NCBI GenBank assembly: GCA_949987565.1
Contig: OX465107.1
Location: forward strand, 19,740,273-19,804,272
Length of the DNA: 64,000 bases
Direction of reading: 5' to 3'
DNA from: Luidia sarsii
Lineage: Eukaryota; Echinodermata; Asteroidea; Paxillosida; Luidiidae
Shown here: positions 22,201-30,959 of the stretch, in pieces
How positions within the stretch are numbered: position 1 is the first letter of the stretch
Layout: each line of letters begins with the position of its first letter
Made by a program: the position numbers and the translations under genes
The notes under the pieces: generated by a model
Told to the model about the DNA's origin: nothing
Seen by the model: only the letters and a program-made list of their open reading frames with translations
Databases searched by the model: none

Positions 22201-25200
22201 AAAGTCATTTCCTGAAAATCACCCAAGGCCAATAAATTGTGCGACTGCGAGTGAGCGCTTACGAGACGGAAACATGCGATTGCAAGATTCACGGCAACGG
22301 GTGCAGACGCCCTTCATTTTTTGGCTTTTAACAGACCAAATTTAGCAGTTTGAGATACAAGTTTGACATAAAAAAAAAAACCAAAACAAAAAAATCACGC
22401 CATTTCCGGAAATCCGGAAATTTGCGGAAGTCTTACATCCCTTCATATGGTGATACACACAGCATGGCAAATAATTTTTTTTTTTTACAAAAGGCTCGCT
22501 AATATTGGAGTCCGAATCACGATTCAAATTCAACTAACAATTACTAGCAAACTACCATTTACTGTGTCCACGCACAAAAAAATTGAAGTTTGATTCACGA
22601 TTCAAATCGCAATCCAAATAATCACGGGTTTTTTTTGGGGGGGGGGGGAAACAGTGGAGAACGTTCCCATTGGGGACAGTGGTGACAGTGACAGTGGTGA
22701 CCGTTGGTGACTGAGTAGACGGTTGGCTCTGAGATTTGCTTTGGCCAGTCAGTGCTTACCTCCGGCCACCAAAGCCCATGCCAAGTCTCTCCATCTGCTC
22801 CGCTCGCTTGGGGTCGGCCGTCTTCATCCTCTCGTCTTGCTTCTTGATCTCCACCGTCATGTCCTGGTAGGCCAGCCGCATCGAGGCCCTGGCCAACAAA
22901 CACAAGCAGGAGTGGATGGCTCATCAATATCTTGCACCCAACTGGTTTGCTTTTGGCTAGACACTGAGTGGCTACTAGCTAGTCAAAGGGTTGACTGCTA
23001 GTTGGCTACAGCCAGGCTACTTGTGCAGGGTAGGGCACAAGTTGGTCACAGTGCAGGCGGCTAGTTTGCCAAAAGTGTGGCTGATAGTCCTCTACTGGCA
23101 GGGTGGTGACTGACCAAAGGGCAGGCTACTAGTTGGCCGGTGTAAAGTGTATGCTGAAAGTGGTCAACTGGCCAAAGGGTAGGCTACTTGTTGGCTGATA
23201 CTTATCCGCACACAGGCCACTAATACCTTAAGGGCAGGCTTGTAGTTTAGCATAAAACAGGCTACCATTTGGCTGTTTTGGCTACCAGTTTGGCATTCAC
23301 AGGGTATTTCTGGGGCCATGTGTAGGTGTTTCGCTGTCCACGATTTAGGCTTCTAGTTGGCCATGACGTGGGCTCTAACTTGGCCACAGTTGGGCTTCAT
23401 GTTGACCACAGAGCTGGCTACAAGATGGCTAGGGTGTGGGCTATCTGATGACCACAAGCCTGGCCGTAAGACCACCTTTCAGCAAAGCACGAGGCAACAA
23501 GAGTGCTCGAGTCCGTTCATAATTGAAATTTCAGTCTGCTGCTCATATTGACCAATTCTGACAACAGCAACTGTAATTCAATGAGGGTTTGGCCTGCTTG
23601 ACATAATAAGCACCGAATGTTCAGTGCTTTGCCCGACGCTTTTAACTCCACCCAAAGCTCATCTACTGAGCAGCAACGACTGTATCGGGCTGTGGTGAAC
23701 TGCCCAGGCGTGGGGAAGGGGCATGGATCCCTATGTCCTAATGTCAATGGACTCACAGGCTGGCTTCCTCCTCCTCCTTCGTCTTCTTCTGCTTGGTCAC
23801 TGTCTCCTGGCGCATCAGGTCTGCCTGGTGGGCAGCCGATTCTATGTCGGCAAAGTTGGTTGAGACCTTCTGGGCTCCCAGCTTCCCCTTCTTGGCTCCC
23901 AGCTGCAAGGGCCAATGATTTATAACAATAAATAAATCTCCGCCTTTGAGAAAGGTCCTGCTAGGATGGAATCCGTCAGGCCCTCCTAATTTTTAATAAG
24001 TAAAACCTTAATATAGGAAGGTTTGCGGTGAACACCAAGTATCAGGTCTCTTAAAGGGAGAGGTATGGTTCTGAAAAGAACCAGAGGGTAACTCTGGTTC
24101 TTTTCAGAACCATACCTCTTCCTTTAAGAGACCTGATACATGGTGTTCACCGCAAACCTTCCTATATTGATTCACCCACCATGCAAAGCCTTAAGTCTCA
24201 TTTAAGTAAAACCTTGGTTGAATTCCTTCTGACTGGCGCTCCCACACTGGCAAAGACTAGTTTGGGAGGTCACCGTCTAAGGGCTGGATAGCTCAGATGG
24301 GAAGAGCACTGGAAAGCAAAACCAGAGGTCTCGGGTTCAAATCCCAGTCCAGTAAAAAGTTTTCTTTGCCATTTTAAAAAGCAAAGAAAACATTGACTGT
24401 ACCAGAACTAAAATCTGAGACCTCTGGTTTTGCATACCAGCACTCTTGCCATCTGAGCTGTCCATCCCTTCACTGACGAACTTTCCAAATAGTCAACTAG
24501 TCTTTGCTTGACATAAAGAAAACCTGATTGAAAATGATTATTTCTGCAACTTACTCTAAAAGTTACAGACAAAATGTTACTCATTTCCACCCAGAAGTTC
24601 TTGTTATCAAGTTAGAGATTATTTCATTATTTCACCTCAGGCATGTCTCCAAAACTTGCCACGTCAAGGGCCCAAATATGCTTGACAAAACTTGCACATA
24701 AAAAAAAGAATGTTTGCACGCAAACATGTTTCTTTAGTGTACATTGCATGTTTCTTCATGTACATATTACAGTGTTTTAGACTAATTCCCTATTCAATCT
24801 GTGACCCGTGGAACCTCAACATATCACCTCCACGTTATATGACAACACATCGAATGAGGAAATTATCAGTTGCCACCTCAGACTCGGCCAAAGTCTCAGG
24901 GGAAGCCGGTAAAGGAATTGAGAGCCAGAGGTCAGCGCCTCTAGGCCGGACACTTACCCCTTTCTTAGCACTCATGGGCTTGCGCTGGCCAATGGTGGAC
25001 TTTCTGGGCTCTGTCTTGGCCAGGGACTGCGATGGGGAGGTACCTAGTACATGCTCCACGCTGGGCTGCCTCGTATCGTCTGAACCAAGAAATAAAAAAA
25101 TAAAAAAATAAAAAATTAGGCTTGTTCAAGAACAGGGCTAAACACTGAGAATCACTCTCACCTGGTATTTCCAGGGAGTTCAGATAAGACTTGAAAGGTT

Positions 25201-28200
25201 TGCATGGTGGAAGGATTGAGTGGACGTTTTTGAATCCGGCACATGACCTCGACCAGCTCAATGGTAAAGTGGTGAAGACATCCGCACTAGAAAAGAGGAG
25301 TCGGGGGTTCGAATCCCCGTCCGAGCAGCCTGTATTGTTCGGTCAGCAGGCCATCGGGCAAAGCGCTGGACATACGATGCTAATTCATCGCACGCCGAGA
25401 AGGGCAAACCCTCATTGCATTGCACTCTCACAGACACAAATCAAATCCTCGGATTCCTAAAAATGTGCACGGTGTCCACGCACGCACACACACCTTCAGC
25501 CGACGCTGCCTGTCCGTTCTTGATGGGGACCGGCTGACCGTGGGCCTCTGGCTCAGGCTGGGAGAAGCTGAGGTTCGTGCCTACTTGCTGAAGCGGGGGG
25601 TCTTGGAAGTCCTCCGTGTGCTCCTCGAAGAAGTCGACGTTCTTCTCCTGCGGCGAGCTCACGTGATCCCCGATGTGAAGACTCTACCACGAGACAGAGA
25701 CAAACAAAAATTTTGTCCGAATGGAAACAGAACACTCAGTGCTTATCACGTCGAGTGGGGCAAACGCTGATTGAACCTCTTGTATAATATACCAGATGTT
25801 GGAGGTGGGATGGTTTACCTCTGTTCCATATTTCCTAATAGCGGCGGCGGCTAGCGACTTGATCTTCTCCTTGTACAGCTGTGCAGCTCGACTGTGATAC
25901 TTCTTGTTCGAGTCTGTGGTTGAGGTGCCATGCTGCCTAAAGAACACCGTCTGTTTAAGACCAAAGAAAGAAGAAAGAATATATAACAAAGAGTACTATA
26001 CACAACTGTTGCAAACTGCTCACTGACTTATATGACCTAGGTGCACATCTCTAAAGGGGATCTTGCATTTCGATCCTAGGTGGACCTTTTTTTTAAAACA
26101 AAATTTCCAGGGAAACCTGGGCTCTGTGTAATAAAACAATCAAGAATTTTCTCCACACTCATCCTGAGAAACAATACACAAAATGGTGCAAACAGCTCAA
26201 CCGACAAAAACGACCCAAATGCAAAATCTCAACAGCAACAAAAATTTAGGGACGGCTGGATCCTAGCAGGACCTCACTCGGAGGCAGAGTGGGTTCCGGA
26301 CTACAATCTTCCCATGAGAAATGCCCTGCTAGGATGGAGATGTCAGGCCCTCTACTGGCGGGTAATATGAGGACTCTATACTTACGGCGTTAGCATTGCC
26401 ACCCACTTGCATTGCTCTGATCTGTGGCCATGTCCAAGTGTCTAACTGAGTGGATCTACAAAAGATATGCAATCAATTGAAAAGGAACGGATTTAACAAA
26501 CACTTGAGAAATTGAAAACAATTTATGACAATTGAAGAGAAGATATGACTGGACTGGAACTCAAGACCTCTGGTTTTAATCGTAACCCCTAAGGCTCTTT
26601 TGCTAGGAGACAGCCTCAATCCTGCAAAATCCTCCAATAGCCACTAGGCATAAAGCGCATGCTTCCCCAATCCTCCAAAAAGTCATTTGGGATTTGTTTG
26701 AATGAAGATTGTGGAGGGGTGACCAAAACCTCAATCCTGCAAAATCCTTCAGCAATCCCGCTAATGGTTTGAGGCAGAGTCAAGCGGCATTCAAAGGCAG
26801 TGTGGATGATGGCGAGGAAAATGCAGGGCTGATCTAAGCACGGCTGAATGTAACCATTGCAGGATATGGCATTCTAGCTGGTGACAACACATCCCCTGCA
26901 ATCAACCGATGCATTTTTGCCGTCCAGCCTCAACCCTCCAGATTCCTACAATAGGCAAAGACGATTCTGTAGGATTTCCCAAATTCATGATTTAGTGTGG
27001 CGTATGTCTCTCAACAAGACAACTGCCAGTGTGTTGCTCTGTAAAAAACCTTCACTTCACTATTCCTACATGCGCGCCACACACACGCCAAAAAATCATG
27101 ATTTTGGGGAAAACTGTATACTTGTCTAATTTTGGGGGGCAAACTTGTCGCTATGCGAGACCATGGATTTCATCCACATCACAATTGGTGGCCTAATTTG
27201 GGTTTAGATTTTGTTTAACCCAGATTTTTACGTTGCGGGTATTAAACTAAAATCTTGCCGACCTACGTGTGATCATTTTGAGTAACTTGGCCAGATTAAA
27301 AAAAACGCTGTGGCTATTGTTACGGCAGCCGTAACGCAACTTCCATTTTCTATAGTTACGGCACTGCAACTGCGCAAGCGCGAGGACATGTCAGATTTTG
27401 TTGCATGGGGTATAAACCCCACATGCACAGGCAGCGCCGCCTCAAGCTCAGTACAGGCACAAGAAACATGGCAAATTCTCTGGCTGTAGGCACATAATTT
27501 GCTTGTCTTGAAGCAATATCCCTGTCATTATCGGAATGCAAAAAGGTGTCTTTTAGTCAATCATTTATAGAAGATTCTCTCGCACGGTGAGATCGGCAAA
27601 AAAACGGGTCCCTAACAAAGTCGTCAGCGATGCACTGTACTACGATGTCGACTTCGCGTGCGTGCATGTGACGGCATGGAGGTAGAGGAGGCTGGTGACG
27701 GCAGAAAATACGAGAAGTCATTCGATTTTAGGGAGGTTTAAAAGACCACTATACAAATTATAAAACTATTGTACCTATAAATCAACGTTGTAATTTTCTT
27801 TAATCAAACAGTGGCAACAAATAAAGATGAATGTATCATGCAAATGCAACAAATCAAGATCAAGCACGACGGCAGCGTCGCTAGCTAACATCGCGCTTCC
27901 AAAGTCAGTGTACATGTTCGATCTGGCATGTCCTCGCGCTTGCGCAGTTGCAGTGCCGTAACTATAGAAAATGGAAGTTGCGTTACGGCTGCCGTAACAA
28001 TAGCCAAAGCGTAAAAAAAAACTCACCGTGAGTCTTTTCCGACACATACCTGATAAACGTGACATGGACTCCGAGGGAACGGTGAACTGCCGAGCAGTCA
28101 ATGCACAGAAAGACTCCGTACGTCACACTGGCCCATGTGGAGTTCTTGGTGTTGCAGTCAAAGCAACTCTGTCCCAATGGAAATGCACACAGGAGGAGAA

Positions 28201-29569
28201 AGACATTTTGTAAAAACTCAAATGAAGGCAGATGTGATGGCGCTAGCTGATATCCGAATAACAGTACACATAGCTGGTGCATGTACATGTACTGTCATGA
28301 ACTATACACGTGCGCCAGTCTTCACAGGGTGACCTACACACGCACCACATGTGTGTACTGTTAATTTATTCCGACACAGGAAATAGATGCCGTGCAGGAT
28401 ACTCGACAAACTCGAGACTCATGCTGATTGGTCGAGAGAGAGCCAGGTTCAGATGCAGGACCAGGCGGAGACGTTGACATACATGTTACATTCTTGGACA
28501 GTATTTTGGTGAGTTCCTTCCCATTTTTCCACAAACTATTTTACCCATGATGTTTTGAGTTGTCTGATTACGTTCAGTATATAATTATTTGAGATCACAT
28601 CCATGTCCTTAGTGTCTTTCAAAAATGCTGAAAACACTGAGTCCCGTAACCCTCAGGTCTCCGACCACTGGGAGGATGAGGGTTACAGTCACCGCAACAA
28701 ATGGGAAAAACAGGGAAATGACAGTCCCTAGCTTTTCCTCTTTTCGCTAACATTTCAAATCATGGGATACATGGTTTATTTTAATTGATCACAAACATTG
28801 TTTATGCAATCAAAATACTGCAATCGAGTTGTCATGGCTATTGCGACTTTTTATGTTTCTGTAGTGATATCTACTAGTACTAATCTAGTTTGTTTTACAA
28901 ATGAAAAACTAAACTTTACTGCCAAGAAGTATGTCAGCCAATTAAGATTGGTTTAGAACATTAGTGCATTGTTCTAGCAGTAGCATTGTTCATGGAGGGC
29001 ACTGTTACTCTGAAACTGACTTTTTGGTCTGAGAAAGTTTCAAAGTCAATTCAAATCGGGCCAGCGGTATAGCATATGTCGTGGCTAACTCAGTAACTGG
29101 CTGTACAACGAACGAACGAGCCCGGGTATTTAACTTGGCTGCAATATGGTCAGACAGAATGTCATCATTATTCGGCAACCAATATGACCCACGAGCGTTC
29201 TGAATGGTCAACATATATCATCCGTCCTTCGGCTTTAACTAGTTTTAGAGGGTCGAGTTGACTCTTGAAAATGACACCAAATCGATGGAAAGCCGGCCGG
29301 ATGCTACCGAGTACTGTATCTGATGTAACGTACATGTAAATCGTGGCAATTTAACTAAAGAAACGTTTTTCAGTTTTAGTACTTTTACATATTGCAATTT
29401 CATCGTTTACATCATCGTAACGTCACGTACAACCCCCAGAAATCAAGACGGTTCCTCTAGAATTCCTCACAATCGAGAAGACAAACAGTCAAATCATTAC
29501 CTTGTTGGTTGGAATCGACCGAAGGCGTTTAAAGATCGCATGACAGTCGTTCTTACCGACGTCAGCCAT
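19206..29569 (-). CDS. ARFGAP2/3: ArfGAP2/3 (Glo3-type Arf GTPase-activating protein), complete, 13 coding exons, 528 aa
   Basis: The protein stimulates GTP hydrolysis on Arf1 at Golgi membranes and is part of COPI coat function. The exons join in phase with GT-AG introns and total 1587 coding bases including the stop, close to the 516-521 residues I recall for the human paralogues. Residues about 10-127 form the ArfGAP zinc finger: C25, C28, C45 and C48 in a C-x2-C-x16-C-x2-C array, with the arginine finger at R53 in VHRSLGVH. Residues about 235-325 hold the [16 protein letters not shown] motif and a charged, coiled-coil-like stretch. Residues 443-450 are ISSDSFFG, the Glo3 regulatory motif. 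The last 30 residues match the amphipathic C-terminus ([15 protein letters not shown]). The start ATG has A at -3 and G at +4. Invertebrates usually carry one such gene ancestral to vertebrate ARFGAP2 and ARFGAP3, so I do not choose between the names. Confidence 0.95.
19302..19365 (-). mobile_element. Family A foldback element fragment
   Basis: TCTGCCTTTGAGAAAGGTCC and GGGCCCTCTAG are the reversed core. It is in the last ArfGAP intron. Confidence 0.6.
19605..19790 (+). mobile_element. Family B foldback element (right portion)
   Basis: Shares CCGAAACGTTGAGTTACC and the TTTTCAGA...CCACACTCC text with 57150-57215. Shares CACCATGCAAACCTTCAAAT and CTTATCC with the copies at 1-75 and 61842-61950. 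It is in the last ArfGAP intron. Confidence 0.65.
19877..20080 (-). CDS. ARFGAP2/3: ArfGAP2/3 exon 12
   Basis: Acceptor TTTTTCTAG, donor ATACAG|GTAGGT, 68 codons. A Ser/Gly-rich stretch is followed by [18 protein letters not shown], matching the family C-terminus. Confidence 0.95.
20165..20305. repeat. GTTCGTTATAGC-type short repeats
   Basis: TTGTTCGGTATAGC, TGTTCGTTATAGC, TGTTCGGTATT and TGTTCGTTACAGC occur within 140 bp and end at GACGTTCCACTGGATCC. It looks like a small degenerate element in intron 11. Confidence 0.45.
20362..20470 (-). mobile_element. Family A foldback element
   Basis: TCTGCCTTTGAGAAAGGTCT, TGCTAGGATCGAAACATCA, then AGTCAGTAAGCAGTTTGCAA: core plus outer arm, in intron 11. 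Confidence 0.7.
20621..20741 (-). CDS. ARFGAP2/3: ArfGAP2/3 exon 11 (Glo3 motif)
   Basis: Acceptor CTCCATCAG, donor ATGGAC|GTGAGT. Contains [19 protein letters not shown] then [11 protein letters not shown]. The internal ATG after the acceptor is not needed as a start. Confidence 0.95.
21177..21308 (-). CDS. ARFGAP2/3: ArfGAP2/3 exon 10
   Basis: Acceptor CTACCCAG, donor GACCG|GTAGGT. Acidic segment with [20 protein letters not shown] and [12 protein letters not shown]. Confidence 0.9.
21545..21640 (+). mobile_element. Family A foldback element, outer arm only
   Basis: AATGTTGCAAACTGC, ACTGACTAAAATGACCAAAA and CAGGCTCTCTAATTTTTTT match the outer arm and closing segment. The CTAGCAGGACC core is missing. 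It is in intron 9. Confidence 0.5.
21660..21870. mobile_element. Family D SINE inverted dimer (5' to 5'), second copy partial
   Basis: A minus copy (GGCAAAGAAAACTCTGACTGG, GGGACTTCAACC, TGCGCTATCCAGCCC) is joined to a partial plus copy (GGTACACAAAACCC, CCGCTCCAGTCC). It is in ArfGAP intron 9. Confidence 0.7.
22002..22136 (-). CDS. ARFGAP2/3: ArfGAP2/3 exon 9
   Basis: Acceptor CCCCATCAG, donor TCGTCCAG|GTGAGA. Contains [19 protein letters not shown] and a serine-rich run ending SSGFSSR. Confidence 0.92.
22760..22888 (-). CDS. ARFGAP2/3: ArfGAP2/3 exon 8
   Basis: Acceptor TTGGCCAG, donor GGCCGGAG|GTAAGC. Contains [10 protein letters not shown] and [10 protein letters not shown], both conserved in the family. 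Confidence 0.93.
22930..23480 (+). repeat. Degenerate tandem repeat, GGCTACTAGTTGGCCA-like units
   Basis: Variants of GGCTACTAGTTGGCC recur at irregular 25-50 bp spacing throughout intron 7. The units are too diverged to count. It looks like an old minisatellite. Confidence 0.6.
23570..23645 (-). mobile_element. Family E SINE tail
   Basis: ATTCAATGAGGGTTTGGCC, ATAATAAGCACCGAATG and CAGTGCTTTGCCCGACG are the reversed tail of the element at 4095-4265. It is in intron 7. Confidence 0.65.
23757..23902 (-). CDS. ARFGAP2/3: ArfGAP2/3 exon 7
   Basis: Acceptor CCTTGCAG, donor CAGCCT|GTGAGT. Encodes [20 protein letters not shown] then a charged helix ending [10 protein letters not shown]. Confidence 0.93.
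23937..23996 (-). mobile_element. Family A foldback fragment
   Basis: CCGCCTTTGAGAAAGGTCC, TGCTAGGATGG, TCAGGCCCTCCTAATTTTT. Its 3' edge is where the hairpin element at 24010 inserted. Confidence 0.7.
23997..24215. mobile_element. Foldback element with near-perfect 76-bp hairpin, flanked by a 13-bp direct repeat
   Basis: Arms 24011-24086 and 24092-24167 pair at 74 of 76 positions by eye, around a 5-base loop (GGTAA). The arm contains AAGGTTTGCGGTGAACACC and GGTTCTGAAAAGAACC. A one-sided tail (CACCATGCAAAGCCTTAAG) as in family B follows the right arm. TAAGTAAAACCTT occurs at 23997-24009 and again at 24203-24215, consistent with a target-site duplication. It is in ArfGAP intron 6, so the hairpin would be transcribed. 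Confidence 0.9.
24225..24515. mobile_element. Family D SINE inverted dimer (3' to 3')
   Basis: A plus copy with good A box (TAGCTCAGATGG) and B box (GGGTTCAAATCCC) and an almost complete cloverleaf is followed by a minus copy (AAAATCTGAGACCTCTGG, CCATCTGAGCTGTCCATCC). It is in intron 6, immediately after the 76-bp hairpin. Confidence 0.8.
24958..25079 (-). CDS. ARFGAP2/3: ArfGAP2/3 exon 6
   Basis: Acceptor TGGTTCAG, donor AAAGGG|GTAAGT. A Ser/Thr/Lys-rich linker ends in RKPMSAKKG, which joins the next exon to form the KKGLGAKKG motif. Confidence 0.9.
25170..25215 (+). mobile_element. Family B foldback, left-end fragment
   Basis: CAGATAAGACTTGAAAGG and TTTGCATGGTGGAAGG are the reverse complement of the family B right tail. 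It is in intron 5, fused to the SINE that starts about 25237. Confidence 0.6.
25237..25432 (+). mobile_element. Family E SINE, best copy
   Basis: CATGACCTCGACCAGCTCAA, an intact B box in GGGGGTTCGAATCCCCG, then GGGCAAAGCGCTGG and GGGCAAACCCTCATTGCAT. Acceptor-stem pairing is partly kept. It is in ArfGAP intron 5. Confidence 0.8.
25494..25683 (-). CDS. ARFGAP2/3: ArfGAP2/3 exon 5
   Basis: Acceptor CGTGGTAG, donor GCTGAAG|GTGTGT. It holds the [14 protein letters not shown] segment, corresponding to the KEEDFFASH region of vertebrate proteins, then a low-complexity Gln/Pro linker. It ends in phase 1. Confidence 0.9.
25728..25775 (+). mobile_element. Family E SINE tail fragment
   Basis: CACTCAGTGCTTATCACG and GGGGCAAACGCTGATTGAA in the 135-bp intron 4. 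It occupies a third of that intron. Confidence 0.6.
25819..25950 (-). CDS. ARFGAP2/3: ArfGAP2/3 exon 4
   Basis: Acceptor TTAAACAG, donor ACAGAG|GTAAAC, 44 codons in phase 0. It contains [24 protein letters not shown] and RKYGTE, the end of the ArfGAP domain. Confidence 0.95.
26000..26098 (+). mobile_element. Family A foldback element, decayed
   Basis: TGTTGCAAACTGCTCACTGAC, TTTCGATCCTAGGTGGACC. It is in intron 3. Confidence 0.6.
26180..26360 (+). mobile_element. Family A foldback element with both halves
   Basis: GGTGCAAACAGCTCAACCGAC, GGATCCTAGCAGGACC, then on the other side TGCTAGGATGGAGATGTCAG and GCCCTCTAC. It ends about 25 bp from exon 3. Confidence 0.65.
26386..26455 (-). CDS. ARFGAP2/3: ArfGAP2/3 exon 3
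   Basis: Acceptor TTTTGTAG, donor GCC|GTAAGT. Encodes [19 protein letters not shown] then NANA, matching the family's QVGGNA loop. Confidence 0.93.
26538..26605 (-). mobile_element. Family D SINE, decayed fragment
   Basis: GACTGGACTGGAACTCAAGACC and TCTGGTTTTAAT match the reversed B-box half. It is in intron 2. Confidence 0.5.
27306..28011. mobile_element. 706-bp TIR element with about 90-bp inverted ends, probable 9-bp TSD
   Basis: The left end CGCTGTGGCTATTGTTACGG continues through GCAGCCGTAACGCAAC and TATAGTTACGGCACTGCAAC to GCGCGAGGACATG. The right end is its reverse complement (for example GCGCAGTTGCAGTGCCGTAAC, CAATAGCCAAAGCG). Left flank TAAAAAAAA and right flank TAAAAAAAA(A) fit a 9-bp duplication, the size made by Mutator-like elements, though A-tracts weaken this. 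I see no transposase frame. It lies in ArfGAP intron 2, 32 bp past the exon 2 donor. Confidence 0.85.
28050..28168 (-). CDS. ARFGAP2/3: ArfGAP2/3 exon 2 (zinc finger)
   Basis: Starts after GGGACAG and ends ATCAG|GTATGT. It carries all four zinc cysteines and the arginine finger (CFDC, FLCIDC, HRSLGVH). It ends in phase 2. A 706-bp TIR element lies in the intron 32 bp past its donor. Confidence 0.95.
29501..29569 (-). CDS. ARFGAP2/3: ArfGAP2/3 exon 1 (start)
   Basis: 23 codons, [20 protein letters not shown] then TNK, ending AACAAG|GTAATG. It ends in phase 0. This is the helix before the zinc finger. Confidence 0.95.
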
Positions 29570-29602
29570 TTTGCTTTCTCGACGAAGCGAGTTGTACGTA
29601 TA

Positions 29603-29984
29603 GGTAACGTATGTTGTCGCGATCCTCTGCCGAGTATGAATATACATCTGTTACGACGTCACTGCACAACGATCCGCATCCGTACTACTCCGAATCCGCA
29701 CCAGTGACAACAGTATAGAATGATACACTGTACCATACTATACTTACTAGCAGTGTCCGTGCAGCCTACTCTGATATCGTGCCAGGTGTGCAGTTCTCTG
29801 GTAGCGGGCCACATGGCTTATTCTATGCACACGTACCTTTGCAGTTATTTCTCTGCTGAGACGACGTGCGCCGTCTCTTCACAGTCTCTTCATACGGATC
29901 GGTCGTATCCGAATCGTTGTGCAAGTGACGTCATACCTGATGAATATTAATACTCGGCAGAGGATCGCGACAACATACGTTACC
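29603..29984. mobile_element. 382-bp foldback element in the ArfGAP 5' region, TA at both flanks
   Basis: Left arm GGTAACGTATGTTGTCGCG then ATCCTCTGCCGAGTAT matches the reverse complement of the right arm almost without change. The similarity continues inward more loosely through GACGTCACTGCACAACGAT. TA lies outside both ends (29601-29602 and 29985-29986). The element starts 33 bp upstream of the start codon, so it must hold or adjoin the promoter or 5' UTR. Confidence 0.8.
29926..29933. promoter_or_regulatory. Perfect CRE palindrome TGACGTCA inside the foldback element
   Basis: TGACGTCA in the right arm, with CGACGTCA at 29654-29661 in the left arm. CREB/ATF factors bind this motif in animals. 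Whether it drives ArfGAP2/3 (ATG about 360 bp away) is inference. Confidence 0.35.
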
Positions 29985-30959
29985 TACATGGACTCGGTCC
30001 ACCACTTCTTGCTGACGTAGCGGCTGTTAGGCGCCCGTAGAAGCACAGTTGGGCGCTTCCAATTAGGCGTACGGGCGATGGTTCGCCTCAGATAAAATAT
30101 AGCCCAAAAAGGCTTCTTTCGGACGCGAGATGAGTCAATATCAATAGCGCCACCAACTGTTGTCACGAGGGAATTTGAAGTCTTTTGAAGTTGACTTACA
30201 TCGGGCCGGGGGCCTGGGGCTTTTTTTTCTTTTCTGAGCGATACTTCATCGACAAACTACATCACATCATGTAATTTCGAATCAATAACATAACATAAAC
30301 AATTACGGCAGAATATAAACAATTCCGAGACTGTGTGTGCAATCAGAACTGCCACACATTTGTTGAATAATAATATTATATTATTCCCATTGGAAAATAA
30401 AAATTCTCTTCTTCATCCACCTTCTCGGTTTTATTAGGTCTAAATATTTTTTACTAAATTCATGGGTGACTGTAGTCCCTACTGTATGCAAAATCCGTCA
30501 ATTAATCGGTCTCCAATCGTCATTTCACTTTTTAGGGCTAAATCTAATTAACTGTTTCGTTTCAAACATAAATAAAGCCAAAAAAACAAAGAAACATAAA
30601 AAATCATTTCACAATGGTTGATTTCTCCGATGAATTTTGTTTCTATCAGAAACTCCAAGCCTGCCTTTCAAAAAAAGTAGTCAAAAGACAAACCGAATAC
30701 GAGAAAGAGCGCCCTCATCGGTCACACGTATCCAGCTAATATCATTACCAACCATTCAAGGGGCACCTTCTGGTAAAAAAAAAAAGGGTCCTAAAGTTAC
30801 CAACTCTTTATTATCTCTACACAAACTAATTGATCCTAACATAATGTGTGCAGAAAAATCTTCACGGGTGTGTGACCATCCATGACCATCCATGACCATG
30901 GATATTCATTAGGCCCTGTGTTACCAAGTGACACCCCATCCTACCAAAACCCAAACCAA

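Noticed and set aside
24283..24356. Possible functional tRNA gene
   Set aside because: The cloverleaf is nearly complete, but the base before the anticodon-like GCA is not T, and the same body occurs in eight copies with a SINE head and tail.
27775..28101. 108-codon minus frame overlapping ArfGAP exon 2
   Set aside because: Different frame from the zinc-finger exon and it runs through the TIR element.
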